The notes: generated from the letters alone by a model not told the origin. Positions 8,435-17,285 are shown, counted from the first letter of the stretch. The stretch: 64,000 nt of DNA from Billgrantia antri (GCF_019430905.1 NZ_JAHYCA010000002.1:1-64000), one strand, 5' to 3'. Numbers and translations: made by a program.

Positions 8435-8992
8435 CTAGGTTGCGGTCTCGGCGAGGCGGGCTTCCAGGGCGTCCAGCAGGGCGGCGGGCTCCTCGGCATC
8501 GATCAGGCAGGTGCGGGTTCGGGCGTTGAGGAAGCCGTGCTCCACGGTACTGTCGAGGAAAGACAGCAGTGGGGAATAGAAGCCGGCGGTATCGAGCACG
8601 CCGATGGGCTTGTCGTGCAGGCCCAAGTACTGCCAGGTCCAGGCCTCGAACAGCTCTTCCAGGGTACCGATGCCACCGGGCAAGGCGATGAATGCATCGG
8701 CGTGAGCCGCCATGCTGGCCTTGCGCTCATGCATGTTGTTCACGCGGATCAGCGTGGGCAGTTCTTCGTGAGCCTGCTCGCGCTCCACCAGATGGTCGGG
8801 CATCACCCCGATCACATCACCGCCGCCGGCCAGCACGGCGTTGGCCAGCTCGCCCATCAGGCCGATGCGCGCGCCCCCGTAGACCAAGCCATGGCCACGC
8901 GAGGCCAATTCTCGCCCGAGTCTTCGGGTCGCTTCGACAAAGGCGGGATCCCGGCCGTCGCGGGAGCCCAGGTAGACACAGAATCTCGACAT
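8435..8992 (-). CDS. LOG family protein (TIGR00730 Rossmann fold, nucleotide 5'-monophosphate phosphoribohydrolase)
   Basis: The 185-residue protein carries both family signatures, VYGGARIGLMGELANAV and ALPGGIGTLEELFEAW. The start is taken at MSRFCVYLGSRDG (8992), which follows AAGGAG by six bases. LOG proteins release the base from cytokinin or purine riboside 5'-monophosphates, and bacterial members such as YgdH/PpnN act on purine or pyrimidine nucleotides. It shares an apparent operon with the downstream quinone reductase. Confidence 0.92.
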   Translation of the reverse strand: MSRFCVYLGSRDGRDPAFVEATRRLGRELASRGHGLVYGGARIGLMGELANAVLAGGGDVIGVMPDHLVEREQAHEELPTLIRVNNMHERKASMAAHADAFIALPGGIGTLEELFEAWTWQYLGLHDKPIGVLDTAGFYSPLLSFLDSTVEHGFLNARTRTCLIDAEEPAALLDALEARLAETAT

Positions 8993-9058
8993 GCGCTTCT
9001 CCTTGGCAAGCACTTATCCTAGCTGCCCGAAAGAGGCTTCGAAAGCGTCGAGACGGTC

Positions 9059-9580
9059 TCAGGGAAGGCAGTCGGCCACGGCAAACTCGGCGTCGAGCCA
9101 CTGGCCGATGACGTTATTGCCGCACAGGTGGTGGGCGTACTGGGTGTGCAGACAACGCACCTGATCCCAGTTGGCGATGCCGCCGATGCCGCGTTCGCGC
9201 AACACGACCTCGTAGCCGAGGCGTTCGACCTCGCTGCGCTGCGCCGCATTCATATGGCGCCAGCGGGTCTCGACATAATCGCGATGGCTGGCATGGTAGG
9301 CAGCGAGAAAATCGGCGTCGTCCCGCAGTCTTGCCTCGAGCTGCTTGATCACACCGCTGGCTTCGATGCGGGAGATGTCGATCTTGAGTCGCTCGGAGCA
9401 GAGCCAGTAGAGCGTGGGAAAAGGCTTGCCGTCGACGATGGGGGCCATGCGCAGCACCAGAGGAGTGCCGTTGCCATCGGTGGCGGCGACCGCCTCGATG
9501 CCGCGCGGGGCTCGTCCCAATTGCTCGGTGATGATGGCCAGTTGGCGGGCGTCAGGCGTCTGGTCGGTCTGGATCACCAT
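9059..9580 (-). CDS. DUF501 domain protein
   Basis: 173 residues matching the DUF501 family in layout: ARQLAIITEQLGRAPRGIEAVA near the start, a central hydrophobic PFPTLYWLCSERLKIDISRIEA, and a C-terminal YEVVLRERGIGGIANWDQVRCLHTQYAHHL with Cys and His residues. No enzymatic function is established. It overlaps the upstream 109-residue gene by 29 bases on the same strand, which implies translational coupling. Confidence 0.88.
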   Translation of the reverse strand: MVIQTDQTPDARQLAIITEQLGRAPRGIEAVAATDGNGTPLVLRMAPIVDGKPFPTLYWLCSERLKIDISRIEASGVIKQLEARLRDDADFLAAYHASHRDYVETRWRHMNAAQRSEVERLGYEVVLRERGIGGIANWDQVRCLHTQYAHHLCGNNVIGQWLDAEFAVADCLP

Positions 9581-9881
9581 CGTTGCGGTCCCGTACGAAC
9601 TTGTTGGAGCGGCCCACGGCGCGAAAGAAGGTCCGGTTGAGCTGCTCGGGCGTGGGCACGTAGCCGCGCCATTGGCGTTCGCAGTACTCGTTGGCCCGCG
9701 CCATCAGCACGTCGTAGAGGCGATTGAACGGCGCATCATAATCGTAGGGGTCGGCGCCGAACAAGCGGATATGCGGATAGTCGGCGAACCGTTCCATGAA
9801 ATAACGCTCCAGATCGGCCTCCACGGCGCGATGCTGGGCCACGTTGTCGGGGTCGAGCCAGAGGTTGTAGCGGATGCCCAT
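9552..9881 (-). CDS. Conserved hypothetical protein
   Basis: 109 residues from MGIRYNLWLDPDNVAQH at 9881, selected for the CAGGAGA ribosome site; an in-frame ATG at 9914 has none. The protein is soluble, rich in Tyr, Asp and Arg (YFMERFADYPHIRLFGADPYDYDAPFN), with a C-terminal basic tail. I do not recognise the family. Its end overlaps the start of the DUF501 gene, so the two are probably coexpressed. Confidence 0.65.
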   Translation of the reverse strand: MGIRYNLWLDPDNVAQHRAVEADLERYFMERFADYPHIRLFGADPYDYDAPFNRLYDVLMARANEYCERQWRGYVPTPEQLNRTFFRAVGRSNKFVRDRNDGDPDRPDA

Positions 9882-9966
9882 CTCGGTCTCCTGCCAGTAT
9901 GAGTGGCCCTTCATTCCGTGGGTCACATTGTTTTGACCACGAGAGCGCGGGTTTGGCTCATGCGAA

Positions 9967-10437
9967 TCAGGCGCGTGCCAATGGCACCAGGCGCGCATGG
10001 CACAGGCGAATCAGGTCGGCAGGCGCCAGGGTGATCTCCAGGCCACGCCTTCCGCCGCTGACGTGCATTTTCCCGAGACCCTCGGCGCTGGCGTCGAGGA
10101 AGGTCGGCAGCCGTTTCTTCTGGCCCAGCGGGCTGATGCCGCCCAGCACGTAACCGGTGCTGCGCTCGGCCTCGGCCGCCTCGGCCATGCTCGCGCGCCG
10201 GGCCCCGGCCGCCTTGGCCAGCGCCTTGAGGTCGAGCTGGCTGGTGACCGGCACGATGCCCACCGCCAGGCGTCCGTCATCGAGGCGGACAATCAGAGTC
10301 TTGAACACGGTATGAGGGGCGAGCCCAAGAGCGCTTGCCGCCTCCTCGCCATAGGCGGGGGCGCGGGGGTCGTGCTCGTAGCTGAGCAGCTCGAAGCTGG
10401 CGCCATCGCGCTCCAGCGCCCTGACGGCCGGGGTCAT
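9967..10437 (-). CDS. ybaK: Cys-tRNA(Pro)/Cys-tRNA(Cys) deacylase YbaK
   Basis: The 156-residue protein has the YbaK/ProX editing-domain fold: MTPAVRALERDGASFELLSYEHDP at the N-terminus, the catalytic-lysine region VFKTLIVRLDDGRLAVGIVP, then LDLKALAKAAGARRASMAEA and the GGISPLGQKKRLPTFLD loop that defines YbaK/EbsC. It hydrolyses Cys-tRNA(Pro) formed by prolyl-tRNA synthetase. Its ATG overlaps the TGA of the thioesterase gene (ATGA), indicating coupling. Confidence 0.93.
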   Translation of the reverse strand: MTPAVRALERDGASFELLSYEHDPRAPAYGEEAASALGLAPHTVFKTLIVRLDDGRLAVGIVPVTSQLDLKALAKAAGARRASMAEAAEAERSTGYVLGGISPLGQKKRLPTFLDASAEGLGKMHVSGGRRGLEITLAPADLIRLCHARLVPLARA

Positions 10438-10847
10438 GCGTCGGTGGTCTCCTCGAGCGGCTGCAGGTGGGCCTCCAGGGCTGCACGCAGCTCGCCCGCG
10501 ATGGGCACGGCGCGCTTGGTGGCGTGATCGAAGTGCACCATCACGGTATGGCCCAGGTTGGTCAGCTCGCCCTTCTGCCTCGCCTCCTGGGTCACGGTGA
10601 AGGAGCTGTTGCCGAGCCGCGAGACGTAGGTACGGATCTCGATCTCGCTGCCGTAGTGCAGTTCGGCCCGGTAGTCGATCTCCATGCGCGCCATGATCAG
10701 CCGCCACTTGCGGGGGTCCAGGTCCGGGGTGAATAGCCGGAACAGATCGTTGCGTGCCAACTCGAACCAGGCGGGCAGGCGGGTATTGTTGACATGGCCG
10801 AGAGCGTCGGTGTCGTAGAAGGCGGGTTCGATGGTGCGCACGAACAT
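10434..10847 (-). CDS. Acyl-CoA thioesterase, hot-dog fold (YbgC/4HBT type)
   Basis: The 137-residue single-domain hot-dog protein has the catalytic helix motif AFYDTDALGHVNNTRLPAWFELAR, with the Asp and the HVNN turn typical of 4-hydroxybenzoyl-CoA thioesterase relatives. Strands continue through RMEIDYRAELHYGSEIEIRTYVSRLG and NLGHTVMVHFDHATKRAVPI. It likely hydrolyses an acyl-CoA in the cytosol; the chain is not predictable. It is upstream of and overlaps ybaK. Confidence 0.9.
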   Translation of the reverse strand: MFVRTIEPAFYDTDALGHVNNTRLPAWFELARNDLFRLFTPDLDPRKWRLIMARMEIDYRAELHYGSEIEIRTYVSRLGNSSFTVTQEARQKGELTNLGHTVMVHFDHATKRAVPIAGELRAALEAHLQPLEETTDA

Positions 10848-10924
10848 GATGGGCCCTTTGCTGTCTTGTGGTCTTGTGGAGTGCCGTCGTCAGGCAGACA
10901 GCATTGCCCCGAGCAAACGCTAGG

Positions 10925-11740
10925 TCAAGTGTCGGCGACCTGCCTCTCGCCGTACCAGGCCTGCAGCCGCATCCAGCCGAGCAGCCATAGAGTAGCCACG
11001 GCGAACCCCGCCAGGGTGCCCCATAGCAGGCCCAGCGTGGCATAGGTGAGCGACACGCACAGCGCATAGCAGAGCAGTGCGCCAAGGCCGGCCGGATAGT
11101 GCTTGATCACCGTGGCGGCCGGCGCTGCGCCGTGGGTGAGATGCAGGATCACCAGCAGGGGGTACATCGAGATCGGAAACGCCGCCAGCATGCCGGCCCA
11201 AGACGTCGGCAGCACGTGGGCCAGGCCGGTAACCACGAAGACGATGGCGGTAGCCAGCCCGGCACGAAGCAAGAGCGGCCTCCAGCGAGCTCCGTTCTGA
11301 TGTACCGTGACTCGCGTTTCCGGCACGTGGCGATAGAGCCAGGTGAAGGCGAAGATGGCTACCAGGGTGACCAGCGTCCCGCTCAACCGATCGAAATCGA
11401 AGCGCGTCAGCACGAGGCTGGTCAGCCACCAGGCGGCGAGGCCGCCAACGGTGCCTCTCAGCACACCGCGAAGGCCGTCCCGGCGACCGCACAGCAGGTA
11501 GCCGCCGCCCAGCGCCATGGTGGCGGTGAAGCCGGCCAGGCTGAACACGGCGCTCTCGGCGGCGAAGCCGGGAGATATCTCCAGGCCGATGAAGAACAGC
11601 GCGATGGCCGTCCCCAGCGGGTAGCCGGAAAGCAGGCCGGCCACCCGCGTGCTGACGCGTTCGGCCACGATCGACAGGCCGAGTACGATACCGATCGACA
11701 CCGCGAGCTTGGCCAGCTGCCAGCTCAAGGGGACATCCAT
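10925..11740 (-). CDS. Polytopic inner-membrane protein of unknown function
   Basis: 271 residues from MDVPLSWQLAKLAVSIGIVLGLSIVAERVSTRVAGLLSG, about eight hydrophobic segments. The two halves look related: the first has GLLSGYPLGTAIALFFIGLE and the second SWAGMLAAFPISMYPLLVILHL, each with a (S/A)G-x-P motif in the same place, as in DUF3147/GlpM-like membrane proteins. This suggests an internal duplication. No transporter family can be named. The start at 11740 is chosen because the extension to 11815 overlaps the preceding gene. Confidence 0.7.
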   Translation of the reverse strand: MDVPLSWQLAKLAVSIGIVLGLSIVAERVSTRVAGLLSGYPLGTAIALFFIGLEISPGFAAESAVFSLAGFTATMALGGGYLLCGRRDGLRGVLRGTVGGLAAWWLTSLVLTRFDFDRLSGTLVTLVAIFAFTWLYRHVPETRVTVHQNGARWRPLLLRAGLATAIVFVVTGLAHVLPTSWAGMLAAFPISMYPLLVILHLTHGAAPAATVIKHYPAGLGALLCYALCVSLTYATLGLLWGTLAGFAVATLWLLGWMRLQAWYGERQVADT

Positions 11741-11765
11741 GGCGATTTTCCTTGCAGGTAGACGG

Positions 11766-12212
11766 CTAGATGAGGCGCAGGCCCTGGCGGTCGGCCCAAG
11801 CGGCACCCACCGCATGGGTCAGTCTCTCCTGCAGGTGGGCAGGCAGGGCGGCACGTGCTTGGTCGACGCTGGCAAACTCGCGGTTGCGCAGCCAGCAGTA
11901 GGCCCAGGCGCAGGCCTCGTCCTCGCTCTTCGGTACCGGGCGCGCCGGCATCTGGAACAGCAGGAAGGCAGCGGTACGCGCCGCCCACAAGGGAATGTCG
12001 TCGCCGGATCCGGAGCGGCTCCATTCGGCGAGTCGGGTGCCGTCGGGCGTCGCCTCGGGCTCGCCCAGTTTCGCCACTCGGGCGGTCTCTGCCAGGATCA
12101 GGGCGAGGCGGTCCGGCTCGCCTTGGCCGAGCTGACGCCACTGGTCGATCAGTGCCGGCATGCCCCGGCGAACCTTGGCATAGAAGCCGCTTTGCGGCAT
12201 GGTTTCGCTCAT
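11766..12212 (-). CDS. Hypothetical protein
   Basis: 148 residues from MSETMPQSGFYAKVRRGMPAL at 12212, after GGGAAG. The protein is soluble and helix-rich with many Trp (WRQLGQGEPDR, CAWAYCWLRNREF). It may be a small helical regulatory protein, but I recognise no family. It lies 25 bases upstream of the membrane protein gene on the same strand and is divergent from patB, with 24 bases between the two starts. Confidence 0.6.
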   Translation of the reverse strand: MSETMPQSGFYAKVRRGMPALIDQWRQLGQGEPDRLALILAETARVAKLGEPEATPDGTRLAEWSRSGSGDDIPLWAARTAAFLLFQMPARPVPKSEDEACAWAYCWLRNREFASVDQARAALPAHLQERLTHAVGAAWADRQGLRLI

Positions 12213-12236
12213 ACTGCTGCTTCCCGAGGAGAGGAC

Positions 12237-13415
12237 ATGGAGTTCGATTTTGCCACGCCTATCGAGCGTCGCCACCCTGGTCAGGGAGAGTGGCCGTCGC
12301 AGAAGTGGCATCGCTATGATGCCAGTATCCTGCCGCTATGGGTGGCCGACATGGACTTTCGCTCTCCTCCGCAGGTGATCGAGGCGCTAAAGGCACGGGT
12401 TGATCACGGTGTCTTCGGCTATGGACTGGTGCCGGACAGCCTCAGGCACACCCTGTGCGAATGGAGCACGCGGGAGTACGCTTGGCCGATCGAGCCGGAA
12501 TGGCAGCTGTGGCTGCCAGGTGTGGTGCCGGCGCTGCACCTGGCCAGTCTGGCGCTGACCGAGCCGGGCGAGGGCGTCCTGACCGTTACGCCGATCTATC
12601 CGCCGTTCCTGAAGGTGGCCGAGCGTACCGGTCGCCTGGCCCAGCAGGCTCCGCTGGGCGAGCCGAGTGGCCCCGGCGAGCCTTGGCGGCTCGACCTGGA
12701 GGTGCTTGAGGCGGCGATAACCCCCGAGACGCGGCTGCTGCTATGGTGCCATCCCCACAACCCCACCGGCCGGGTGTGGCGACAGGCAGAACTGGCCGCA
12801 CTGGCCGAGCTGGTCGAGCGACACGACCTGCTGGTGGTTTCCGACGAGCTGCACTGCGACCTGCTGCTCGAGGAAGGGGAGTCGCATAGGCCGCTGGCGG
12901 CGGCTTTTCCGGCGCTGGCGGCCCGCATCATCACGCTGTGGGCGCCCTCCAAGACCTTCAACCTCGCCGGGCTCACCGCTGCCTGTGCGGTGATCCCGGA
13001 TGCCACGCTGAGGCGACGCTTCGCCGCGGCAATGCGGGGCCTGATGCCGGACGTCAACGTGTTGGGTCTGGTCGCTGCCGAGGTGGCCTACGACCAAGGC
13101 AATGCATGGCGTAAGGCCCTGCTTGGGGTTTTGCGGCATCACCGGCAAGCGCTGGTCGAGCGCGTGGAGACATGGCCGGGTGTGAGCATGAGTGCGCCGG
13201 AATCGACCTACCTGGCCTGGCTCGATCTGCGCCGCGCCAACGGGCTGTCGCCACATTCGGCTTCGCCGCAACAAGTGCTGATGGAGCGGGCCGGGGTGGC
13301 TCTCTCCGACGGTGCCGATTTTGGCTGGCCCGGCTTCGTGCGACTCAACTTTGGTACTACCGCTACCCAGCTCGAAGCCGCCCTGACGCGGCTTGACAGG
13401 GTGCTGAAAACGTAG
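12237..13415 (+). CDS. patB: MalY/PatB family pyridoxal-phosphate C-S lyase
   Basis: 392 residues. The opening MEFDFATPIERRHPGQGEWPSQKWHRYD...LPLWVADMDFRSPPQVIEAL is diagnostic of the MalY/PatB branch of fold-type I aminotransferases. The PLP-binding lysine is in LWAPSKTFNLAGL, and the cofactor-contacting NPTGRVW and SDELHCDL are present. These enzymes cleave cystathionine or cysteine S-conjugates to thiols, pyruvate and ammonia. The start follows GAGGAGAGG closely. The very long upstream frame to 11649 is an antisense artefact across two minus-strand genes. Confidence 0.93.
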   Translation: MEFDFATPIERRHPGQGEWPSQKWHRYDASILPLWVADMDFRSPPQVIEALKARVDHGVFGYGLVPDSLRHTLCEWSTREYAWPIEPEWQLWLPGVVPALHLASLALTEPGEGVLTVTPIYPPFLKVAERTGRLAQQAPLGEPSGPGEPWRLDLEVLEAAITPETRLLLWCHPHNPTGRVWRQAELAALAELVERHDLLVVSDELHCDLLLEEGESHRPLAAAFPALAARIITLWAPSKTFNLAGLTAACAVIPDATLRRRFAAAMRGLMPDVNVLGLVAAEVAYDQGNAWRKALLGVLRHHRQALVERVETWPGVSMSAPESTYLAWLDLRRANGLSPHSASPQQVLMERAGVALSDGADFGWPGFVRLNFGTTATQLEAALTRLDRVLKT

Positions 13416-13425
13416 GCCGAAGCGG

Positions 13426-13452
13426 CAGTCGGCCCGTTCGGGCCGACTGTCA
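13426..13452. terminator. Terminator between convergent patB and cnoX
   Basis: A perfect 10-bp stem CAGTCGGCCC / GGGCCGACTG with loop GTTC lies 11 bases after the patB stop, followed by TCATTCC. It could act in either direction. Confidence 0.7.
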
Positions 13453-13467
13453 TTCCCCGGCAGGTGT

Positions 13468-14400
13468 TCAGTAGAGCAGCGTGAACAGCTTGCGACGATA
13501 AGTGACCGTCAAGGGATGGTCGGCTCCCAGGGCGTCGAAGACCCGCAGCAGGGTCTTGCGCGCTGCATCGTCGCCGTAGCCGCGGTCCTGGCGCATCACG
13601 CCGAGCAATCCCTCCAGCCCGTCCTCGTAATTGCCATCAGCGACCTGGCGCAGGGCGCGCTTGTAGCGCGCCTCGCTGTCGTCGCGTGCGGCCAGGGCGG
13701 CGAGCTCGTCGTCGTCGGGCGCTTCCTCGCGAAACTCGACGCTGGCACGCACGCCACGGGCCGGCGCGGCGTCGCGCTCCTCCGGCGGCAGGTTGTCGAG
13801 CAAGTCGAGGGCTTCCTGGCTGCGGCCTTCTGCGACCAGCGCGCGGGCCAGCTCCACCTGATAGGGGTGGTGCTCGGGATTCTGCTGCACGAGCTGCTCA
13901 TAGAGGGTGCGTGCCGTGGCTGCGTCGCCCTGGGCCAGAGCCTCGGCGGCTTGCTCCTCGGGGCTGGCAGGAGCGTCTTCCGGCGCCGGGAAGTAGCGTG
14001 ACAGCCACTCGCGGATCTCTTTCTCGGGCAGGGCTCCCTGGAAATGATCCACCAGCCCGCCCTGACTGATCAGCTTGACGTCGGGCACCGAGCGCACGCC
14101 GAGTTGAGCGGCGATCTCCTGATTCTCCTCGATATTGAGCTTGGCCAGGAGGAAGGCACCGCGATACTCCCGGGTCAGCTTCTCGAGGATCGGCATCAGT
14201 GTCTTGCAGGGCTGGCACCAGGGCGCCCAGCAGTCGAGCAGCACCGGTACCTGCATGGAAACCTCCAGCACCTGCTGGATGTTGCTGCGGTCGACGTCGA
14301 TGATCAGCTGCTCATCGCCGGGCACCGCTTCCTGCGATGACGGGGAGGGTTCCTGTGGTGCCGTCAACGGGGCGCCACTGCGAGGGTCGACGATGGACAT
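13468..14400 (-). CDS. cnoX: Thioredoxin-fold co-chaperone CnoX (YbbN)
   Basis: The 310-residue protein has a thioredoxin domain at about residues 35-135 followed by TPR-like helices (AAEALAQGDAATARTLYEQLVQQNPEHHPYQVELARALVAEGR and on). The active site is WAPWCQPCKT: both cysteines are present, so it should be redox active, unlike E. coli YbbN which lacks the first cysteine. CnoX proteins protect clients from oxidative aggregation and hand them to chaperonins. The ATG at 14400 is preferred over a TTG at 14418. Confidence 0.9.
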   Translation of the reverse strand: MSIVDPRSGAPLTAPQEPSPSSQEAVPGDEQLIIDVDRSNIQQVLEVSMQVPVLLDCWAPWCQPCKTLMPILEKLTREYRGAFLLAKLNIEENQEIAAQLGVRSVPDVKLISQGGLVDHFQGALPEKEIREWLSRYFPAPEDAPASPEEQAAEALAQGDAATARTLYEQLVQQNPEHHPYQVELARALVAEGRSQEALDLLDNLPPEERDAAPARGVRASVEFREEAPDDDELAALAARDDSEARYKRALRQVADGNYEDGLEGLLGVMRQDRGYGDDAARKTLLRVFDALGADHPLTVTYRRKLFTLLY

Positions 14401-14598
14401 GGAAACGACCTTGGTCAAAGAGTGAATTTGTTTGAAAGATGCGGGTAAAGGCCGCGGGATTCAAGGGGCATCCATTGTCCCACGTTGCGCGTTGGTCGAG
14501 GGGACGGATGCAGGCGCGGCATCCGGTCGGGGGCTGTGGTAGTCTCATCCTCGTCCGGCCGTATCGGGGCCGGGCACCCAGACATGAGGAGCCGTGGG

Positions 14599-15267
14599 AT
14601 GGCAACGTACCGACTGAACCGCGATAGCGACCTGATCGACAACCCTTCACCGCGCTGCGCCTGCATGCTGGTACTGGACACCTCCGCGTCGATGTTCGGC
14701 CCGCCGATCCGTGAATTGAACGCTGGCGTTCAGGCTTTCATTTCGGCGATTCAGGAGGACGACATGGCCGCCTGCTCGGTCGAGCTCGGCGTGATCACCG
14801 CTGGTGGCAAGGTCACCGAGCAGTTGCCTTTCACCACGGCCATGGATATCTCGCAATGCCGTCAGTTTACCGCCGCGGGCCTGACACCGCTGGGTGGCGC
14901 CATGGAGCTGGCGCTGGATCGCCTGGAGGAGCGCACCTCGGCCTATCGCAAGGCCGGCGTGGCCTACTACCAGCCATGGCTCGTGGTGATCAGCGACGGC
15001 GTGCCGACCGACCAGTGGCAGGCGGCTTCGGTGAGGGCACGGACCCTGGCCCAGCAGCGCAAGCTGGTGGTGATGCCGGTGGGCGTCGAGGAAGCCGATC
15101 TCGAGGCGCTCAGCGCTTTTTCCACTCGGCCGGCCAAGCGCCTCGATGGGCTGAAGTTCCGAGAGTTCTTCCTCTGGCTCTCGGCCAGCATGAGCCGGGT
15201 TTCGGCGTCATCGTCGACCACCGATCAGGTCAAGCTGCCGCCAACGGACAGCTGGGACAGCATCTAG
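14599..15267 (+). CDS. von Willebrand factor A domain protein, TerY/YegL type
   Basis: The 222-residue vWA protein starts at 14599, seven bases after GAGGAG. The metal-ion-dependent adhesion site is complete: DTSASM near residue 30, the Thr in GLTPLGGAM, and SDGVPTD near 130. The domain ends near residue 200 (REFFLWLSASMSRVSAS). It is first in a three-gene set with a protein kinase-like and a PP2C gene, the arrangement described for TerY-P triads and E. coli yegL-yegK-yegI. Such vWA proteins are thought to assemble signalling complexes in metal or envelope stress. No terZ/terD genes are nearby. Confidence 0.88.
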   Translation: MATYRLNRDSDLIDNPSPRCACMLVLDTSASMFGPPIRELNAGVQAFISAIQEDDMAACSVELGVITAGGKVTEQLPFTTAMDISQCRQFTAAGLTPLGGAMELALDRLEERTSAYRKAGVAYYQPWLVVISDGVPTDQWQAASVRARTLAQQRKLVVMPVGVEEADLEALSAFSTRPAKRLDGLKFREFFLWLSASMSRVSASSSTTDQVKLPPTDSWDSI

Positions 15268-15296
15268 AGCGGATGCATGGCGTCGAAGGAGGCCGA

Positions 15297-16280
15297 GTGG
15301 TAGCACGCGCACTGGTGGTGACGGATTCGCAGGGCAAGGAGCGCCGGCTCGGCAAGCGCCTCGAGCGTGGTGGCGAAGGCGAGATTTTCGCCCTGCGCGA
15401 ACGCCCCGACGTGATCGTCAAGTGGTACTACCCCGAGGTGCTCGACAAGCGTGGAGAGGAATTGCACCGCAAGGTCGAGGCGATGCGTAGCCTGCGCGAC
15501 GCCCACATGACCCGCGATGTCTGCTGGCCATTGATTCGGGTTTTCGATGCACAGCAGCGCTGGATCGGTTTCGCCATGTACCGGGCGCGTGGCGTGAAGA
15601 TGAGCTTCCTCGCCCATGCCCTGTTGTACCAGCGATATTTTCCCGGCCTGGATCGCCGCCGTATCGTCGCTTACCTGATCCGTTTCGTCGAGATCGTCCA
15701 GCAACTGCACGAGGCCGGGGTCTGTATCGGTGACTACAACCTCAACAATATATTTTGTGTTCCTGGGTCGGAGCAGGTCACGCTGATCGACTGCGACAGC
15801 TACCAACTGCGCGTTGACGGCACTTTCTACCCTTGTCCCGTGGGCAGTCCGGACATGACGCCCAAGGAACACCAGGGCGTCTCGTTCCGTCATACGGTAC
15901 GTTCGCCGCGCAGCGAGGCTTTCTCGCTGGCGATCGTGCTGTTCAAGTGTCTGATGCTGGGGCGTCACCCTTATGACATCGTAGGCGGCGACGATCCGGT
16001 GCGTAATCTGCGGCGTGGCAACTTCGCCTATGGCCGTGGCCAGCGCGACGTGCCTCAGGGCGTCTGGTACGAACTCTGGACCGAGCTGCCCGACACCGTC
16101 CGCGACATGTTCGTGACGACTTTCACGGTAGGGGCCGATGCCCCCATCCAGCGCGCCACGCTGGCGCAGTGGCATGCCGCGCTTAGCGACTACCGTGAGG
16201 CGATGACGGCGGGGGAGTATGCCGTGCGTTTGGCCAGCCCCGGCCGGCCGCTACGTTCACAGGTGCAGCATGCCCGTTGA
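15297..16280 (+). CDS. Protein kinase-like protein of the TerY-P/YegI type
   Basis: 327 residues from a GTG at 15297, five bases after AAGGAGG; an in-frame ATG at 15273 is the alternative. Kinase motifs are visible: glycine-rich loop LERGGEGEIF near 22-31, Lys in VIVKWYYPE near 43, catalytic loop IGDYNLNNIF with Asp near 146 and Asn five residues on, and metal-binding LIDCDSYQL near 165 in place of DFG. These substitutions are the usual ones in the YegI group, so it is probably active. The E. coli YegI C-terminal helix-hairpin-helix extension is absent. The gene overlaps the phosphatase gene by 11 bases. Confidence 0.85.
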   Translation: MVARALVVTDSQGKERRLGKRLERGGEGEIFALRERPDVIVKWYYPEVLDKRGEELHRKVEAMRSLRDAHMTRDVCWPLIRVFDAQQRWIGFAMYRARGVKMSFLAHALLYQRYFPGLDRRRIVAYLIRFVEIVQQLHEAGVCIGDYNLNNIFCVPGSEQVTLIDCDSYQLRVDGTFYPCPVGSPDMTPKEHQGVSFRHTVRSPRSEAFSLAIVLFKCLMLGRHPYDIVGGDDPVRNLRRGNFAYGRGQRDVPQGVWYELWTELPDTVRDMFVTTFTVGADAPIQRATLAQWHAALSDYREAMTAGEYAVRLASPGRPLRSQVQHAR

Positions 16281-17127
16281 ATCGTCACCCACCCACGGCG
16301 CGTCGTTGTCTGCCTGGTCGGTCATGAGCGTCGCTACCGCCGGGCTGGCGCATCTGGAAGGCTCGCCGCCCTTGCCCTGCCAGGACGCGGCGGGTGGCGC
16401 GGCGACTCCTCGCCCCGCCCTCGTGCTGGCCGATGGGGCCGGCAGCTCGCCGGACTCCGGCTTGGGCGCGCGCGTGCTGATCGCCGCCATGTTGCGGCTG
16501 GTCGATACCCTCGAGGCGCAGCTCGCCTGGCTGCTCGACGGTCGGGATGAGCCCTCCCCGGAGGTGCTGCGCCAGTTCGCCGAACTGCTCTCCCGCCATG
16601 CACGAGGGAGCCTGGTCGACCGCGCTGCCGAACAGCATCGCGCGGCGCGAGATCTGCGCTGCACGCTGCTGCTGGCATTGGTAGGCCATGAGCGGCTGCT
16701 GTGGCTCAAGATCGGCGATGGCGAAATCGTGCTGGAGCGGGCCGCCCCCCTTGCAGAGCGGGCGGGAGAGGAGCCTGGGCTGGCGCCGCATCTCTTCACC
16801 TTGGGCGAGCGGGGCAAGGGGGAGTTCGCCAATCAGACGTGCTTCGTCGACGAGCGTCTGGACGTCACACAGGTGCAGTACGGTTGCGAATCAACGGTGG
16901 CACTGACGGGAATCGCCTTGATGAGCGACGGTGCTGCCGAGAAACTGGTTTCGCTCGACGGCGAACAGGTCTCGGGGCAGCTCAGCTACTGGTTCGATGA
17001 TCTGCGGCAGGGACGGCTGCGCCAACGCCAGCTGGTGCGGCGCTTCTACAGCGAGGAGTTCTGCCGTGGCACCAGCGGCGACGACCGCAGTATCGCCTTG
17101 TTGGCCAGGGAACCGGAGGCGCGGTGA
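16270..17127 (+). CDS. PP2C-type protein phosphatase (YegK/TerY-P type)
   Basis: The 285-residue protein starts at 16270 inside the end of the kinase gene. Metal-coordinating PP2C motifs are present: PCQDA, LVLADGAGSSPDSGLGARV near residue 55, LKIGDGEIVLE, LMSDGAAEK and the final GDDRSIALLAR. It is probably a cytosolic Ser/Thr phosphatase that reverses the action of the neighbouring kinase. Overlap and order make a single vWA-kinase-phosphatase operon nearly certain. Confidence 0.88.
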   Translation: MPVESSPTHGASLSAWSVMSVATAGLAHLEGSPPLPCQDAAGGAATPRPALVLADGAGSSPDSGLGARVLIAAMLRLVDTLEAQLAWLLDGRDEPSPEVLRQFAELLSRHARGSLVDRAAEQHRAARDLRCTLLLALVGHERLLWLKIGDGEIVLERAAPLAERAGEEPGLAPHLFTLGERGKGEFANQTCFVDERLDVTQVQYGCESTVALTGIALMSDGAAEKLVSLDGEQVSGQLSYWFDDLRQGRLRQRQLVRRFYSEEFCRGTSGDDRSIALLAREPEAR

Positions 17128-17285
17128 GACGTCGAAGTAATGCCATGGCGGCGAGACGAGCCAGCGGTCGCCATGGCCGGTCAGCGTTCCGTATGCCACC
17201 GACCAAGCTATTACCTGGCGGTCCTGAATACGCTGACTAGACGCGGTGCCAGGTACGGCTCGCATGGCGACGCGAAGGCAGGCGG

